Below are positions 24,820-33,327 of a stretch of DNA of 64,000 bases, piece by piece. A program made the position numbers and the translations under genes. Every line of letters begins with the position of its first letter. Within the stretch, counting starts at the first letter, position 1. The notes under the pieces are model-generated. The model worked only from the letters and a program-made list of their open reading frames with translations, was not told where the DNA came from and did not search any database. This DNA comes from JAJCYK01 sp965212195 (GTDB lineage Bacteria > Bacteroidota > Bacteroidia > Cytophagales > Cyclobacteriaceae), in the NCBI GenBank assembly GCA_965212195.1, contig CBDBUW010000015.1, positions 310,001-374,000 on the forward strand. Reading direction: 5' to 3'.

Positions 24820-27684
24820 ATGATACGAATTAGATTCCCTGAGTTTTACTTTTTTGTTTTTGTAGCTGTTTTACTTCTGAATACTGATCCAATAGCGGCT
24901 CAGCAAACATTTTGGGTGGCAACATCCGGAGATGACAATAATAGTGGGACTGAACAGTCCCCCTTTTTAACTATCAAACATGGGATTGAGCAAATGATTC
25001 CAGGCGATATTTTAATGATTAAAGATGGCGTCTATCCCGAATCAATATATTTTGATGATGATGAAGGTTGTGCTGGCTGTGGCTTAGATTTAAATCATAT
25101 TAATTGGTCGAATGTAAATAGTCCTTTCACTATTAAAGCCGAGAATGCCTTAGGGACCATCATAAAACCTCCTAGTGCCATTAATGGTAAAGAAGTTGAA
25201 AGGGTACTATACTTTGGCGAATACAATGATGTTGGTGTCAACAACATCATTCTTGATGGCATTGTATTGGATGGAATTGATTTTGGTCATTATACCGATC
25301 ATGAATGTCCAGAGGGCACCGTTCAAATACCAGTTGGTGATGGTATGAAAATAAGGCAAGAAGCTCATACCATTACATTCCAAAACGGTGAAATAAAAAA
25401 TATCTTCAGTCATGGGGTTTTGATATCAGATGAATTGTCAACAGATAATCATTTTAACAATCTGCTTGTTCATGATAATGGCTTAGGCATACGACCTGAT
25501 TGCAAGGGACTAAATCATGGTTTTTATCTACAAAGCCCAGAGAATATTGTAGAAAACTGTATCATCTATAATAATTTGGGGATAGGGGTAAGAATGAATA
25601 TTGGCACCAATGGGATCATTAGAAATAATAAAATCTATGAAAATGACAACGAAGGAATAATCATCCTGGATGGCGTGGATTGTACTATTCACAATAATAT
25701 TATCTGGAGAAATGGTAACAATATTGTTTTGGGAAAGTCTGGTGGAGTATCCGCTGACCCAGATAACACCAGGGTATATCAGAACGTGATTTATGATAGT
25801 AAGACTTTTGGTCTTAGGATTAAAACCGGAGCCACAAATTCCAAAATCTACAACAATATTATATATAAGAATGGATACAATACCGGAGGAGGTCCTGGTA
25901 ACCCACCCTACGGTAGAGGAATATCGATTCTTGAGGGAGGCGATAATACTGACATTCAAAATAATTTTATATCTGGTAATGTAGAAATTGATTTCACGGA
26001 TAGTGCTAACAATACTAATATAAATGGAAATATAGGCATTGACGAAAACCTGGATCCTCTATTCGTCGATGAGGTTTTAAGGGATTTTAACTTGCTAGCT
26101 TGTAGTCCTGCCGTGAATAGCGGCTTAGATCTAACCACAATTGATCCTCAGATATTAACCTTATTATCAGTTACACAATTAACCGATTTCAAAAATGTTC
26201 TACGTCCCCAAAGTACCGCCTATGACATGGGTGCTTATGAGATTGACCCTTGGGGGCCCAGTAATTTACAAGCATCAAACATTGCCAATAACACTGCCAC
26301 CATTAGCTGGGACCCAGCAGGAGGTGCATCGGTAAACTACCGGTATGCTTATAGACCAAAGTTGAAACAGAATAGCTCTTGGGATCTTGTGGTTACTACA
26401 GGCGATCTCAACGCGGATCTTTCTAATCTAGCCTCAGGCACAACTTATATATGGGGAGTCAGAGGATTATGTGATGCTACTTTAGAAACAGATTTTATCG
26501 ACGGGCCGGAGTTTAGCACCACTGGTCCACCAGCATGTGCAGATCCTCAAAATTTGCAGATCTCTAACCTGACTTCTACTTCGGTGGATTTGTCCTGGGA
26601 CCCGGCGACAGGTGCGGTCAACTACAGGATAGCTATTCGGCCAGTCAATACATCTACATGGGAAATTCTAGACAGTAATTTAACCACCAGCGATTATACA
26701 GCTACAGGATTAACGCCGGGGATTCTCTATGAATGGGCGGTAAGAACCCTATGTTCAAACAATCTTATGTCTGAATTAATTTACGGTCCTGATTTTATTA
26801 CCACAGATTGTGAAGACCCGACCAATCTTCAGGTAACTAATATTACAGATACAACAGCCCTGGTAAGTTGGGATCCAGTTAATACAACTGTAACCAATTA
26901 TCGATTAGCATATCGATTTAAAGATTTAGGCGGACCTTGGATAGAAATATTAGAGTTTCCCGAGACAAGTAGAATTGTTACAGGCCTTACTCCGGGTACA
27001 GATTACGAATGGCATGTACGGGTGCTATGCCCAATTGAAAATTCGGAGCTGATCGAAGGGCCAAGTTTCACTACTTCTGGAACCTCACCATGTGGTGACC
27101 CACAAAACCTACAGACAAGCAATGAGACGGCGACAAGTGCAGATTTTGATTGGGATGATGTTACCGAAGTTGTCAATTACAGGATAGCTATTAGGCCGGT
27201 CAATACAGCCCCGTGGGAAATTCTAGACGATACCTTGACCACCAGCGAGTATACAGCAAACGGCTTGACACCAGGAACGACTTACGAATGGGCAGTAAGG
27301 ACCTTGTGTGCAGGAAGTGCTTCTTCCGACTTGATTTGGGGCAGTGATTTCATGACTTCTGCCTCAAGCCAATTTGCTGATGATCTTAACTCCTTTAAAC
27401 CCGGCAACGCGGAATTGGAGAAGCCTCCAAATGAGGACCCGTTAATACTATATCCGAATCCATTCGACAATCGTATAAACCTAAATGTTTCATCGAGTAA
27501 GGGAGGAATGCTTAGTTTTAAGTTTTATAATGTGCTTGGAAAGATGGTACATAGCGAAGATGCGTACCTTAAAAAAGGCAGTAATCAACTGGAGTTAGAT
27601 GTAAGTATATTGGATTCTGGAGTCTATTATCTTCGACATTATAATGATGGTGAAAGAAAGTCGTTTAAGGTAGTTAAGAAATAA
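24820..27684 (+). CDS. Secreted beta-helix protein with four FN3 repeats and T9SS sorting domain
   Basis: 954 residues. Signal peptide about 1-28. Residues about 30-475 are a right-handed parallel beta-helix with repeated N..I..N.I turns (IYNNLGIGVRMN, IHNNIIWRNGNN, IYNNIIYKNG), as in pectate-lyase-like proteins. Four fibronectin type III-like domains follow at about 485-565, 572-664, 666-755 and 760-855. Domains two and four are nearly the same (NYRIAIRPVNT, WEILD, YEWAVRTLC). The last 80 residues are a type A T9SS sorting domain (LYPNPF, VLGKMV, SGVYYLR, SFKVVKK). It is the only plus-strand gene in the island and probably a surface or released carbohydrate-binding or -degrading protein. No catalytic residues can be assigned with confidence. 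Confidence 0.85.
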   Translation: MIRIRFPEFYFFVFVAVLLLNTDPIAAQQTFWVATSGDDNNSGTEQSPFLTIKHGIEQMIPGDILMIKDGVYPESIYFDDDEGCAGCGLDLNHINWSNVNSPFTIKAENALGTIIKPPSAINGKEVERVLYFGEYNDVGVNNIILDGIVLDGIDFGHYTDHECPEGTVQIPVGDGMKIRQEAHTITFQNGEIKNIFSHGVLISDELSTDNHFNNLLVHDNGLGIRPDCKGLNHGFYLQSPENIVENCIIYNNLGIGVRMNIGTNGIIRNNKIYENDNEGIIILDGVDCTIHNNIIWRNGNNIVLGKSGGVSADPDNTRVYQNVIYDSKTFGLRIKTGATNSKIYNNIIYKNGYNTGGGPGNPPYGRGISILEGGDNTDIQNNFISGNVEIDFTDSANNTNINGNIGIDENLDPLFVDEVLRDFNLLACSPAVNSGLDLTTIDPQILTLLSVTQLTDFKNVLRPQSTAYDMGAYEIDPWGPSNLQASNIANNTATISWDPAGGASVNYRYAYRPKLKQNSSWDLVVTTGDLNADLSNLASGTTYIWGVRGLCDATLETDFIDGPEFSTTGPPACADPQNLQISNLTSTSVDLSWDPATGAVNYRIAIRPVNTSTWEILDSNLTTSDYTATGLTPGILYEWAVRTLCSNNLMSELIYGPDFITTDCEDPTNLQVTNITDTTALVSWDPVNTTVTNYRLAYRFKDLGGPWIEILEFPETSRIVTGLTPGTDYEWHVRVLCPIENSELIEGPSFTTSGTSPCGDPQNLQTSNETATSADFDWDDVTEVVNYRIAIRPVNTAPWEILDDTLTTSEYTANGLTPGTTYEWAVRTLCAGSASSDLIWGSDFMTSASSQFADDLNSFKPGNAELEKPPNEDPLILYPNPFDNRINLNVSSSKGGMLSFKFYNVLGKMVHSEDAYLKKGSNQLELDVSILDSGVYYLRHYNDGERKSFKVVKK

Positions 27685-27712
27685 TTGTTACAAACTGATT
27701 ACTTAGTCTAGT

Positions 27713-27732
27713 GGGTACAACATAGGTAAAAC
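27713..27732 (+). repeat. Candidate integrase arm-type site, right end
   Basis: GGGTACAACATAGGTAAAAC differs at one base from 18009-18028 and has the same orientation. It lies 110 bp inside the right 42-bp repeat. Confidence 0.55.
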
Positions 27733-27842
27733 ATTTGGTGAGTTTACTTGAATTCATATGAATACAAATGGAAGCTGAATCAACGTTAAATGATGATTTA
27801 AGCATATTTGAATATGTTTCAATTCATATTTTATGAGGCTCT

Positions 27843-27884
27843 TAACCCGAAGGTCGTAGGTTCAAGTCCTACCCCCGCTACTAA
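27843..27884 (+). repeat. Right attachment repeat of the island (attR), 42 bp tRNA fragment
   Basis: Perfect copy of 17935-17976: the 3' part of tRNA-Met from the anticodon loop to just past the gene end. There is no 5' half here, so it is a tRNA remnant, not a second gene. The sequence beyond it (27885 onward) should be the original chromosome. Confidence 0.9.
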
Positions 27885-27888
27885 AGAG

Positions 27889-27915
27889 AGCCTGGCATTT
27901 AAGTCAGGCTTTTTC
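27889..27915 (+). terminator. Probable original terminator of tRNA-Met
   Basis: AGCCTG (27889-27894) pairs with CAGGCT (27905-27910), followed by a T run to 27915. It sits 5 bp after the right tRNA fragment, where the tRNA gene's own terminator would be expected before insertion. Confidence 0.7.
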
Positions 27916-27937
27916 TATTTATTTCAAATATGTTGTA

Positions 27938-28010
27938 GGGCTCATGTCCGCCGGCTGGCGGACATAGGTTCAAAGCCTGCCCGCCTCTGGCGGGTCCTAG
28001 TTGCCTCCGC
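27938..28010 (+). repeat. 73-bp tRNA-like repeat, copy R1
   Basis: Matches R2 (29210-29282) in 67 of 73 positions, same orientation and same length. It contains TCCGCCGGCTGGCGGA and CCCGCCTCTGGCGGG palindromes on either side of a T-arm-like piece (TAGGTTCAAAGCCTG), and ends CCTCCGC, close to the tRNA-Met 3' end. Its right edge coincides with the break in the response-regulator gene. Confidence 0.75.
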
Positions 28011-28440
28011 ATTGTCCATGATGCAGGACGAAAGTCTTATAATTCGCCTGATCGAGATGGGCATTAGCGGCTTTCTAACAAAAAATTGTGATCCTGAGGA
28101 AATAGTGCAGGCCATTGTAAGTGCCTGTCGCCATGGTTTTCACACGAATAATTATGTAACCAAAGTGATGCAAAAGGCCCTTTACCAGGGTAATCATGTA
28201 AAACTAAAATCTCCAGCACCCCTCACCCGTCAAGAAATGAAAGTGCTGCAATTGATTTGCAGGCAAAAGACCAGTCCGGAAATTGCAGATATTCTAAATG
28301 TGAGTAAGCGCACCATAGAAAGCCACAGACATAATTTATTGATTAAAACCGGATCGAAGAATACCGCTGGACTGGTTTCATATGCTTTGAAACATGATTC
28401 GCTTTCCACCTTAAGGGATTTTTGCGAGGACCCATCATAG
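28011..28440 (+). pseudogene. Response regulator (NarL type), 5' half missing
   Basis: The readable coding part begins at the edge of repeat R1. From ATG 28018 it gives 140 residues: the last third of a receiver domain (ESLIIRLIEMGISGFLTKNCDPEEI, with the conserved Lys of LTK) and a complete LuxR helix-turn-helix (LTRQEMKVLQLICRQKTSPEI, then VSKRTIESHRHN). The receiver's phospho-accepting Asp and acidic pocket are absent. The open frame continues upstream to 27808 through the repeat and the tRNA fragment, but that part is spurious. It could still be expressed as a DNA-binding fragment. The partner kinase is not in the window. Confidence 0.75.
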
Positions 28441-28514
28441 TGAAAATATTTCAAATTAGGGTTCGACCGAATTACATAATTTTGCAACTTGAGTACATAT
28501 TTCAAGAAAAGCAC

Positions 28515-29159
28515 ATGGAAAGGTTTAAAGAGGATTTTCCAACGAAATTAAAGGGTATTGATTTCCAAACTTTAGAAAATAGCAAGGATTCCGTTTTTGG
28601 ATTATCCAAAGATTTGAAATTGATCTATTTTAATCCTGGGTGGATTCTTTTTGCAGAAGAAAATGGTAGCAGTGAGCGTGTGTTAAAAGAATTTCCATTA
28701 GACACTCCCATTGCAAAAGCCCTAAGAGGGAAGAAACTTAAAGAGTTTTACCTTGAGAACTATAACTATGTCTTAAGTTCTGGGAAACCCTGGCACCAAG
28801 AGTACGAATGCTCCAGCACGGACGAGATACGACGGTATTGCCAAAGTGTTTACCCGCTAAAAGATGGGGAGGGATTAATCGTAATCAACCGAATGACCAT
28901 ACAGTTCGACAGGGCAAATATCCAACCAAAACCGGAATTGTCTATGAGTCATTATATACAATCCTCTGGTTTTATGACACAATGCAGCAATTGCAGACAT
29001 ACATTAAGATCAGCTGAATTGGATATCTGGGACTGGGTTCCTTCTTTGGTTGAGAATCTCCCTGACAATGTCAGTCATTCTATTTGCCCGATTTGTATGG
29101 ATTATTATTGGAAGTACGGCAGAATGAAATACCCCGATGACACTCTTCCTGATAGTTAG
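28515..29159 (+). CDS. PAS domain protein with a C-terminal four-cysteine motif
   Basis: Start chosen at ATG 28515; the open frame from 28422 overlaps the pseudogene and adds 31 unlikely residues. The result is 214 residues, soluble. A PAS fold at about 20-128 (SVFGLSKDLKLIYFNPGWIL, EYECSS..EIRRYCQSVYPL) is followed by two CxxC pairs, Cys157/Cys160 and Cys191/Cys194, which could bind zinc or an Fe-S centre. There is no kinase, HTH or other output domain. It follows the truncated response regulator by 74 bp on the same strand and lies between the tRNA-like repeats R1 and R2. I infer a sensory adaptor; partner unknown. Confidence 0.7.
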   Translation: MERFKEDFPTKLKGIDFQTLENSKDSVFGLSKDLKLIYFNPGWILFAEENGSSERVLKEFPLDTPIAKALRGKKLKEFYLENYNYVLSSGKPWHQEYECSSTDEIRRYCQSVYPLKDGEGLIVINRMTIQFDRANIQPKPELSMSHYIQSSGFMTQCSNCRHTLRSAELDIWDWVPSLVENLPDNVSHSICPICMDYYWKYGRMKYPDDTLPDS

Positions 29160-29209
29160 GCGCACCTTAGGCATACAATATCTACCGTTTACCGTCTACC
29201 TGGCTCGTC

Positions 29210-29282
29210 AGGTTCATATCCGCCGGCTGGCGGACGTAGGTTCAAAGCCTGCCCGCCTCAGGCGGGTCCTCGTTGCCTCCGC
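29210..29282 (+). repeat. 73-bp tRNA-like repeat, copy R2
   Basis: 67/73 identical to R1 at 27938-28010. Here the second palindrome is perfect (CCCGCCT-C-AGGCGGG). The copy ends CCTCCGC and continues TACT, which also follows the CGC of the real tRNA-Met 3' end. Confidence 0.75.
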
Positions 29283-29886
29283 TACTACTCAGAATCGGCA
29301 GTTATATTCAAAATGTGTCTGCCTTTTTCTATTTATAAATTCCGTTATATAATTATTATAACCGGCGAGATTCCTATTCTGGTTTTCTCCCAATACGAAT
29401 TTGCGAACATAACTGCAATTAGTTATATTCAGTTAGTTCAATTCCTTTTACATTAAAACGGATTTATACGCGTAATTAAGATCAAAATATAGCAAACGTT
29501 TTGATCAGCTTTAACTATTCTGTGCTTGGGGCGACAAAAATAGCTTAGCTGTTGATTTTGATCAACACAGAAACTTCATCATACCTTCTGAACCCCTAGC
29601 AGAAGAGTATTTAATAAATTAAAACGGGTACGAAAATCAAATTCGATCTTGTTTAAGATAGAAACCCTTTAAAAGAGGGTGCACCTTACTTGGAATGTCA
29701 GCAATCATGCCTTTAAGGAAAATATAGGCTGGCAGGAAGAGAAACTGGAATTATCAACATAGCACATCCAAATGCTACCCTTAGTGGTAACCTTGATCAT
29801 GAATAATCTAGAATGTACCACCGGCATCTCACACAACTATAATTTTAAAAGTTTACTATATCTGATTTACAAGTAAATAATCATGT
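29283..29886. other. 604-bp intergenic region upstream of the SusC gene
   Basis: AT-rich, no plausible gene on either strand and no clear terminator. It must contain the promoter of the SusC/SusD operon; I could not find a convincing Bacteroidota promoter pair. An AT-rich stretch TTTACTATATCTG near 29850-29865 is the nearest candidate. Confidence 0.4.
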
Positions 29887-32800
29887 ATGAAACACCAGCT
29901 ACTACTAAATAAGCGGACCAAGGGCCGGCTTATTCGACTCCACGCGATTGAACTACTTTTCAGAGAAGCATTCGGTAATGGCAAAAACAAAGTCGTAAGA
30001 TCAAGTGCGTCACATCAAATTAAATGGATTATGCGATATGTGCTGTGCGGATTGTTCCTACAATTGTTGCTAACAGGTCCACTAATAGCTTCTGAGGGTA
30101 CCTCCATAATAGATCCCGGAGAGAAAAATGCTCACTATCCTACCGCGCAGGTTGATATTACAGGAAGAGTCATTTCCGACACTGGGGAACCTATTCCTGG
30201 CGTTTCTATAACTGTTAAAGGTACGCTACAAGGAACCACTACTAACGCCGATGGCAGGTATGCCCTTTCCATTGAGGAGGGCCCCGATGTGGTTTTGGTA
30301 TTTTCATTTGTTGGTATGGAGACCGTGGAAGTTCCTGTTGGAAATAGGAGTGTAATCGATGTAACTATGAATCCTGATGTTCGACAACTCACGGAACTGG
30401 TGGTGACAGCCCTCGGTATTGAGCGCCAGAAAGAGTCCCTTTCCTATGCTGTTTCTGAGCTGGATGGAGATGCGGTTGCCGATAAGTCCGAACCTGACTT
30501 TGTCAGAGCATTAAGTGGCAAAGTTGCCGGTGTTAATATTACTGGTGCAGGAGGAGCATCTGGATCATCAACTAACATAGTAATAAGGGGAAATAACTCT
30601 GCCACCGGAAACAATCAACCCTTGTTTGTAGTGGATGGAATTCCTTTTGATAATAACCTTAACAATACGGCCGATCCGGGATCTGCAGCATCGACATACT
30701 CCAACCGCGCTTTGGATCTGGATCCAAACGATATAGCTTCCATGTCCGTGTTAAAAGGGGGTGCAGCTGCAGCACTCTACGGCACCCGGGCAGCTAATGG
30801 GGTGATCATTATAACCACTCATTCAGGAAAGTCCTCAAAAAAAGGTTTGGAAGTAACAGTATCGTCTACAGTTGCTTTTGAATCAATAGCCAGGTTGCCT
30901 GATTACCAAAACAGTTACGGACAGGGAAATTTTAGTAATGGACAATATACTTTTAGCTCTGTGGCCACGGAATCCTGGGGTCCTGCCTTCGACGATCCTA
31001 ATCTAGATGGGAATGGCACATTGTTTAATGAGGGCGGCACAATAGTTTACACCAATCATTTAGGCGATAATGTCCCTTACCAAGCATTCCCGGACAACGT
31101 GGAAGAATTCTATCAAACCGGGGTCCATTTTGAAAACTCTGTGCGCATCACGGGAGGAAACGATATCTCAAGATTTGCACTCACCGCTAGCCTGGTTGAC
31201 AATGAAGGTTTTATCCCCAATACAGGGATTAACAGAAAATCCATCAAACTAGGCGGCTCTACTGTTTTAGAAAATAAACTTGAAGTTGACGCTGCCATAA
31301 GCTATGTGAATACCCATCAGGATGGTATTTTGTCCGGTGGCCATGGCTCCTTATCCAGTATTAACCGGCAAACGCTCTTCACTCCCAGAAGCTACGACTT
31401 AAGTGGTTTCGCATTTATGGACCCTGTTACCGGTCAACAGCTTTACCACAATTTTTGGGATAGCCCACGCTGGCTGCTCGAAGAAGGCCCCTATGACAGT
31501 GATGTAGATAGAGTTTACGGGAACATTGGGCTGACTTACCCGGTTCTTGACTGGTTGAGTTTCAGTTATAAAATTGGTGGTAATACCTATAATGATAGAC
31601 GCACCCAGATCATTCCAGTGGGTAGCTTTAACCAACGAGAAGGAAGGATCTCGGATCATTCGATATATTTTTCGGAAGTCAATTCTGACTTTTTTATTAC
31701 CGCTTCACATAAGTTGTCTGAGGACTTGAATTTGCGATTCATCGTTGGGCAGAATTTCAACCAAAGAGAATTCGATGAAGACAATATCCGAGGTGTGGGA
31801 ATAATTAAAAGGGGGATTTCCCGCCTTTCTAACGCCCAGTCCTTGATTACCGATGTAAGTCGTGAGTCAAAAAGAAGGATCTTGGGCGTCTTTGGGGACC
31901 TTACTCTCTCCTATAAGCAATATCTTTTCCTGAATGTTACCGGCAGGAATGATTGGTCTTCCACTCTGCCAGAAGGCAAACGTGGATTTTTCTATCCTTC
32001 AGTTTCCACTTCATTTATATTCACGGAAGCCTTAGGCATAAATAACCAGTTTTTATCATTTGGGAAAATCCGAGTAGCCTTTGCCAGGATTGGTAACGAT
32101 GCAGAGCCTTATCTTTTATCTACAGTTAATCAAGTGAATCCTTCATCTTCAACAGCAACGCCTTTTTCTACCAATGGATTTCCTTTTAATGGCATTTCCG
32201 GATCGACTATCGGCAATAATCAGGGCAACGAAGATCTCAAGCCAGAATTTACCAACGAGTTTGAGATCGGCGCAGAATTGCGGTTGCTAAATGATAAGGT
32301 AGGCTTTGATTTTGCTTACTACGATAAAACTACCAGCAATCAAATATTTAGTGTTCAGGTGCCATCGGTTACCGGTTTTCTGACTCAAACCTTGAACGCA
32401 GGTGAAATATCTAATAAAGGATTTGAAATAGGCCTTGATGCCACACCGTTTGATTTTACGAATGGGATAAGATGGAATATTTTTGCTGTTTTCTCCCGTA
32501 ACATTAGCAAAGTAGAAAAACTCATCGATGGTGTAGATCAAATAAACCCGGGCTTCAGACAAGGAAGTTACGGCAACATTCTTAAAGTAGGTGAACCCTA
32601 CGGTGTTATTGAAGGTGAACGGGTACAGAGAGATGCACAAGGAAATCTTTTGCTGGGAACTACCACCGGATTACCTTTTAAAGCGGCGCTTTTGGGGGTG
32701 GTAGGAGATCCCAATCCTGACTTCATGTTAGGACTTACCAACACCATTAGTTATAGAGGGTTTACCTTAGGCTTTCTCTTTGATTTAAGAAAAGGCGGCG

Positions 32801-33300
32801 ATATCCTGGCTTTATCAACAGGGTATTTGAGGGGCTTTGGCATCTCTGAAGAGACCGCTGTCGATAGGAATCGCACTTACATAATCCCCGGGTTTTTGGC
32901 CGATCCAGATGATCCTACTCAGGCATTGTTGGATGATAATGGAAATCCCGTGCCTAATAATATACCGGTGAGTCCTCAAAACTTCTGGAGTGCAGCGGTG
33001 AGTGGAATTAATACCAACCAATACAGGTTTAGCGCAGAGGCGCTCATCTATGACGCTACAGTTTACCGATTGAGAGAACTATCTCTCACTTATGAGCTCC
33101 CTGAAAGCCTATTGGCTAACCTACCATTCGGATCAGCAAGTGTGACTTTTCTGGGCAGGAACTTATGGTTTTTGGCGCCAAATCTTCCTCACATTGATCC
33201 GGAGGTTTCGACTTACGGAGCAGGTAACGCCCAGGGTGTAGAGCAATACGCTCCCCCTACTACCAAAAACTACGGTTTTAATATCAAATTCACCCTTTAA
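29887..33300 (+). CDS. SusC/RagA-family TonB-linked outer-membrane transporter
   Basis: 1137 residues from ATG 29887; ATG 30031 (residue 49) would begin directly at the hydrophobic signal segment MRYVLCGLFLQLLLTG, so the first 48 residues may not be translated. Carboxypeptidase-like domain about 88-165 (GRVISDTGEPIPGVSITVKG), SusC signature about 168-185 (ELVVTALGIERQKESLSYAV), plug about 195-310 (NIVIRGNNS, LFVVDGIPFDN, LKGGAAAALYGTRAANGVI), then a long barrel ending in the aromatic-rich NYGFNIKFTL. Family knowledge: pairs with SusD to bind and import glycans, peptides or other nutrients. First gene of a three-gene operon; 27 bp to the SusD gene. No regulator or enzyme is attached, so the substrate is unknown. 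Confidence 0.95.
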   Translation: MKHQLLLNKRTKGRLIRLHAIELLFREAFGNGKNKVVRSSASHQIKWIMRYVLCGLFLQLLLTGPLIASEGTSIIDPGEKNAHYPTAQVDITGRVISDTGEPIPGVSITVKGTLQGTTTNADGRYALSIEEGPDVVLVFSFVGMETVEVPVGNRSVIDVTMNPDVRQLTELVVTALGIERQKESLSYAVSELDGDAVADKSEPDFVRALSGKVAGVNITGAGGASGSSTNIVIRGNNSATGNNQPLFVVDGIPFDNNLNNTADPGSAASTYSNRALDLDPNDIASMSVLKGGAAAALYGTRAANGVIIITTHSGKSSKKGLEVTVSSTVAFESIARLPDYQNSYGQGNFSNGQYTFSSVATESWGPAFDDPNLDGNGTLFNEGGTIVYTNHLGDNVPYQAFPDNVEEFYQTGVHFENSVRITGGNDISRFALTASLVDNEGFIPNTGINRKSIKLGGSTVLENKLEVDAAISYVNTHQDGILSGGHGSLSSINRQTLFTPRSYDLSGFAFMDPVTGQQLYHNFWDSPRWLLEEGPYDSDVDRVYGNIGLTYPVLDWLSFSYKIGGNTYNDRRTQIIPVGSFNQREGRISDHSIYFSEVNSDFFITASHKLSEDLNLRFIVGQNFNQREFDEDNIRGVGIIKRGISRLSNAQSLITDVSRESKRRILGVFGDLTLSYKQYLFLNVTGRNDWSSTLPEGKRGFFYPSVSTSFIFTEALGINNQFLSFGKIRVAFARIGNDAEPYLLSTVNQVNPSSSTATPFSTNGFPFNGISGSTIGNNQGNEDLKPEFTNEFEIGAELRLLNDKVGFDFAYYDKTTSNQIFSVQVPSVTGFLTQTLNAGEISNKGFEIGLDATPFDFTNGIRWNIFAVFSRNISKVEKLIDGVDQINPGFRQGSYGNILKVGEPYGVIEGERVQRDAQGNLLLGTTTGLPFKAALLGVVGDPNPDFMLGLTNTISYRGFTLGFLFDLRKGGDILALSTGYLRGFGISEETAVDRNRTYIIPGFLADPDDPTQALLDDNGNPVPNNIPVSPQNFWSAAVSGINTNQYRFSAEALIYDATVYRLRELSLTYELPESLLANLPFGSASVTFLGRNLWFLAPNLPHIDPEVSTYGAGNAQGVEQYAPPTTKNYGFNIKFTL

Positions 33301-33327
33301 TTAGGCTTCACTCAAAAAATAACTAAG

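Noticed and set aside
27808..28017. N-terminal extension of the truncated response regulator
   Set aside because: It translates the tRNA fragment, its terminator and repeat R1, so it is an accidental open stretch.
29137..29352. 71-codon frame over repeat R2
   Set aside because: It translates the same repeat as R1 in the same accidental frame; no gene features.
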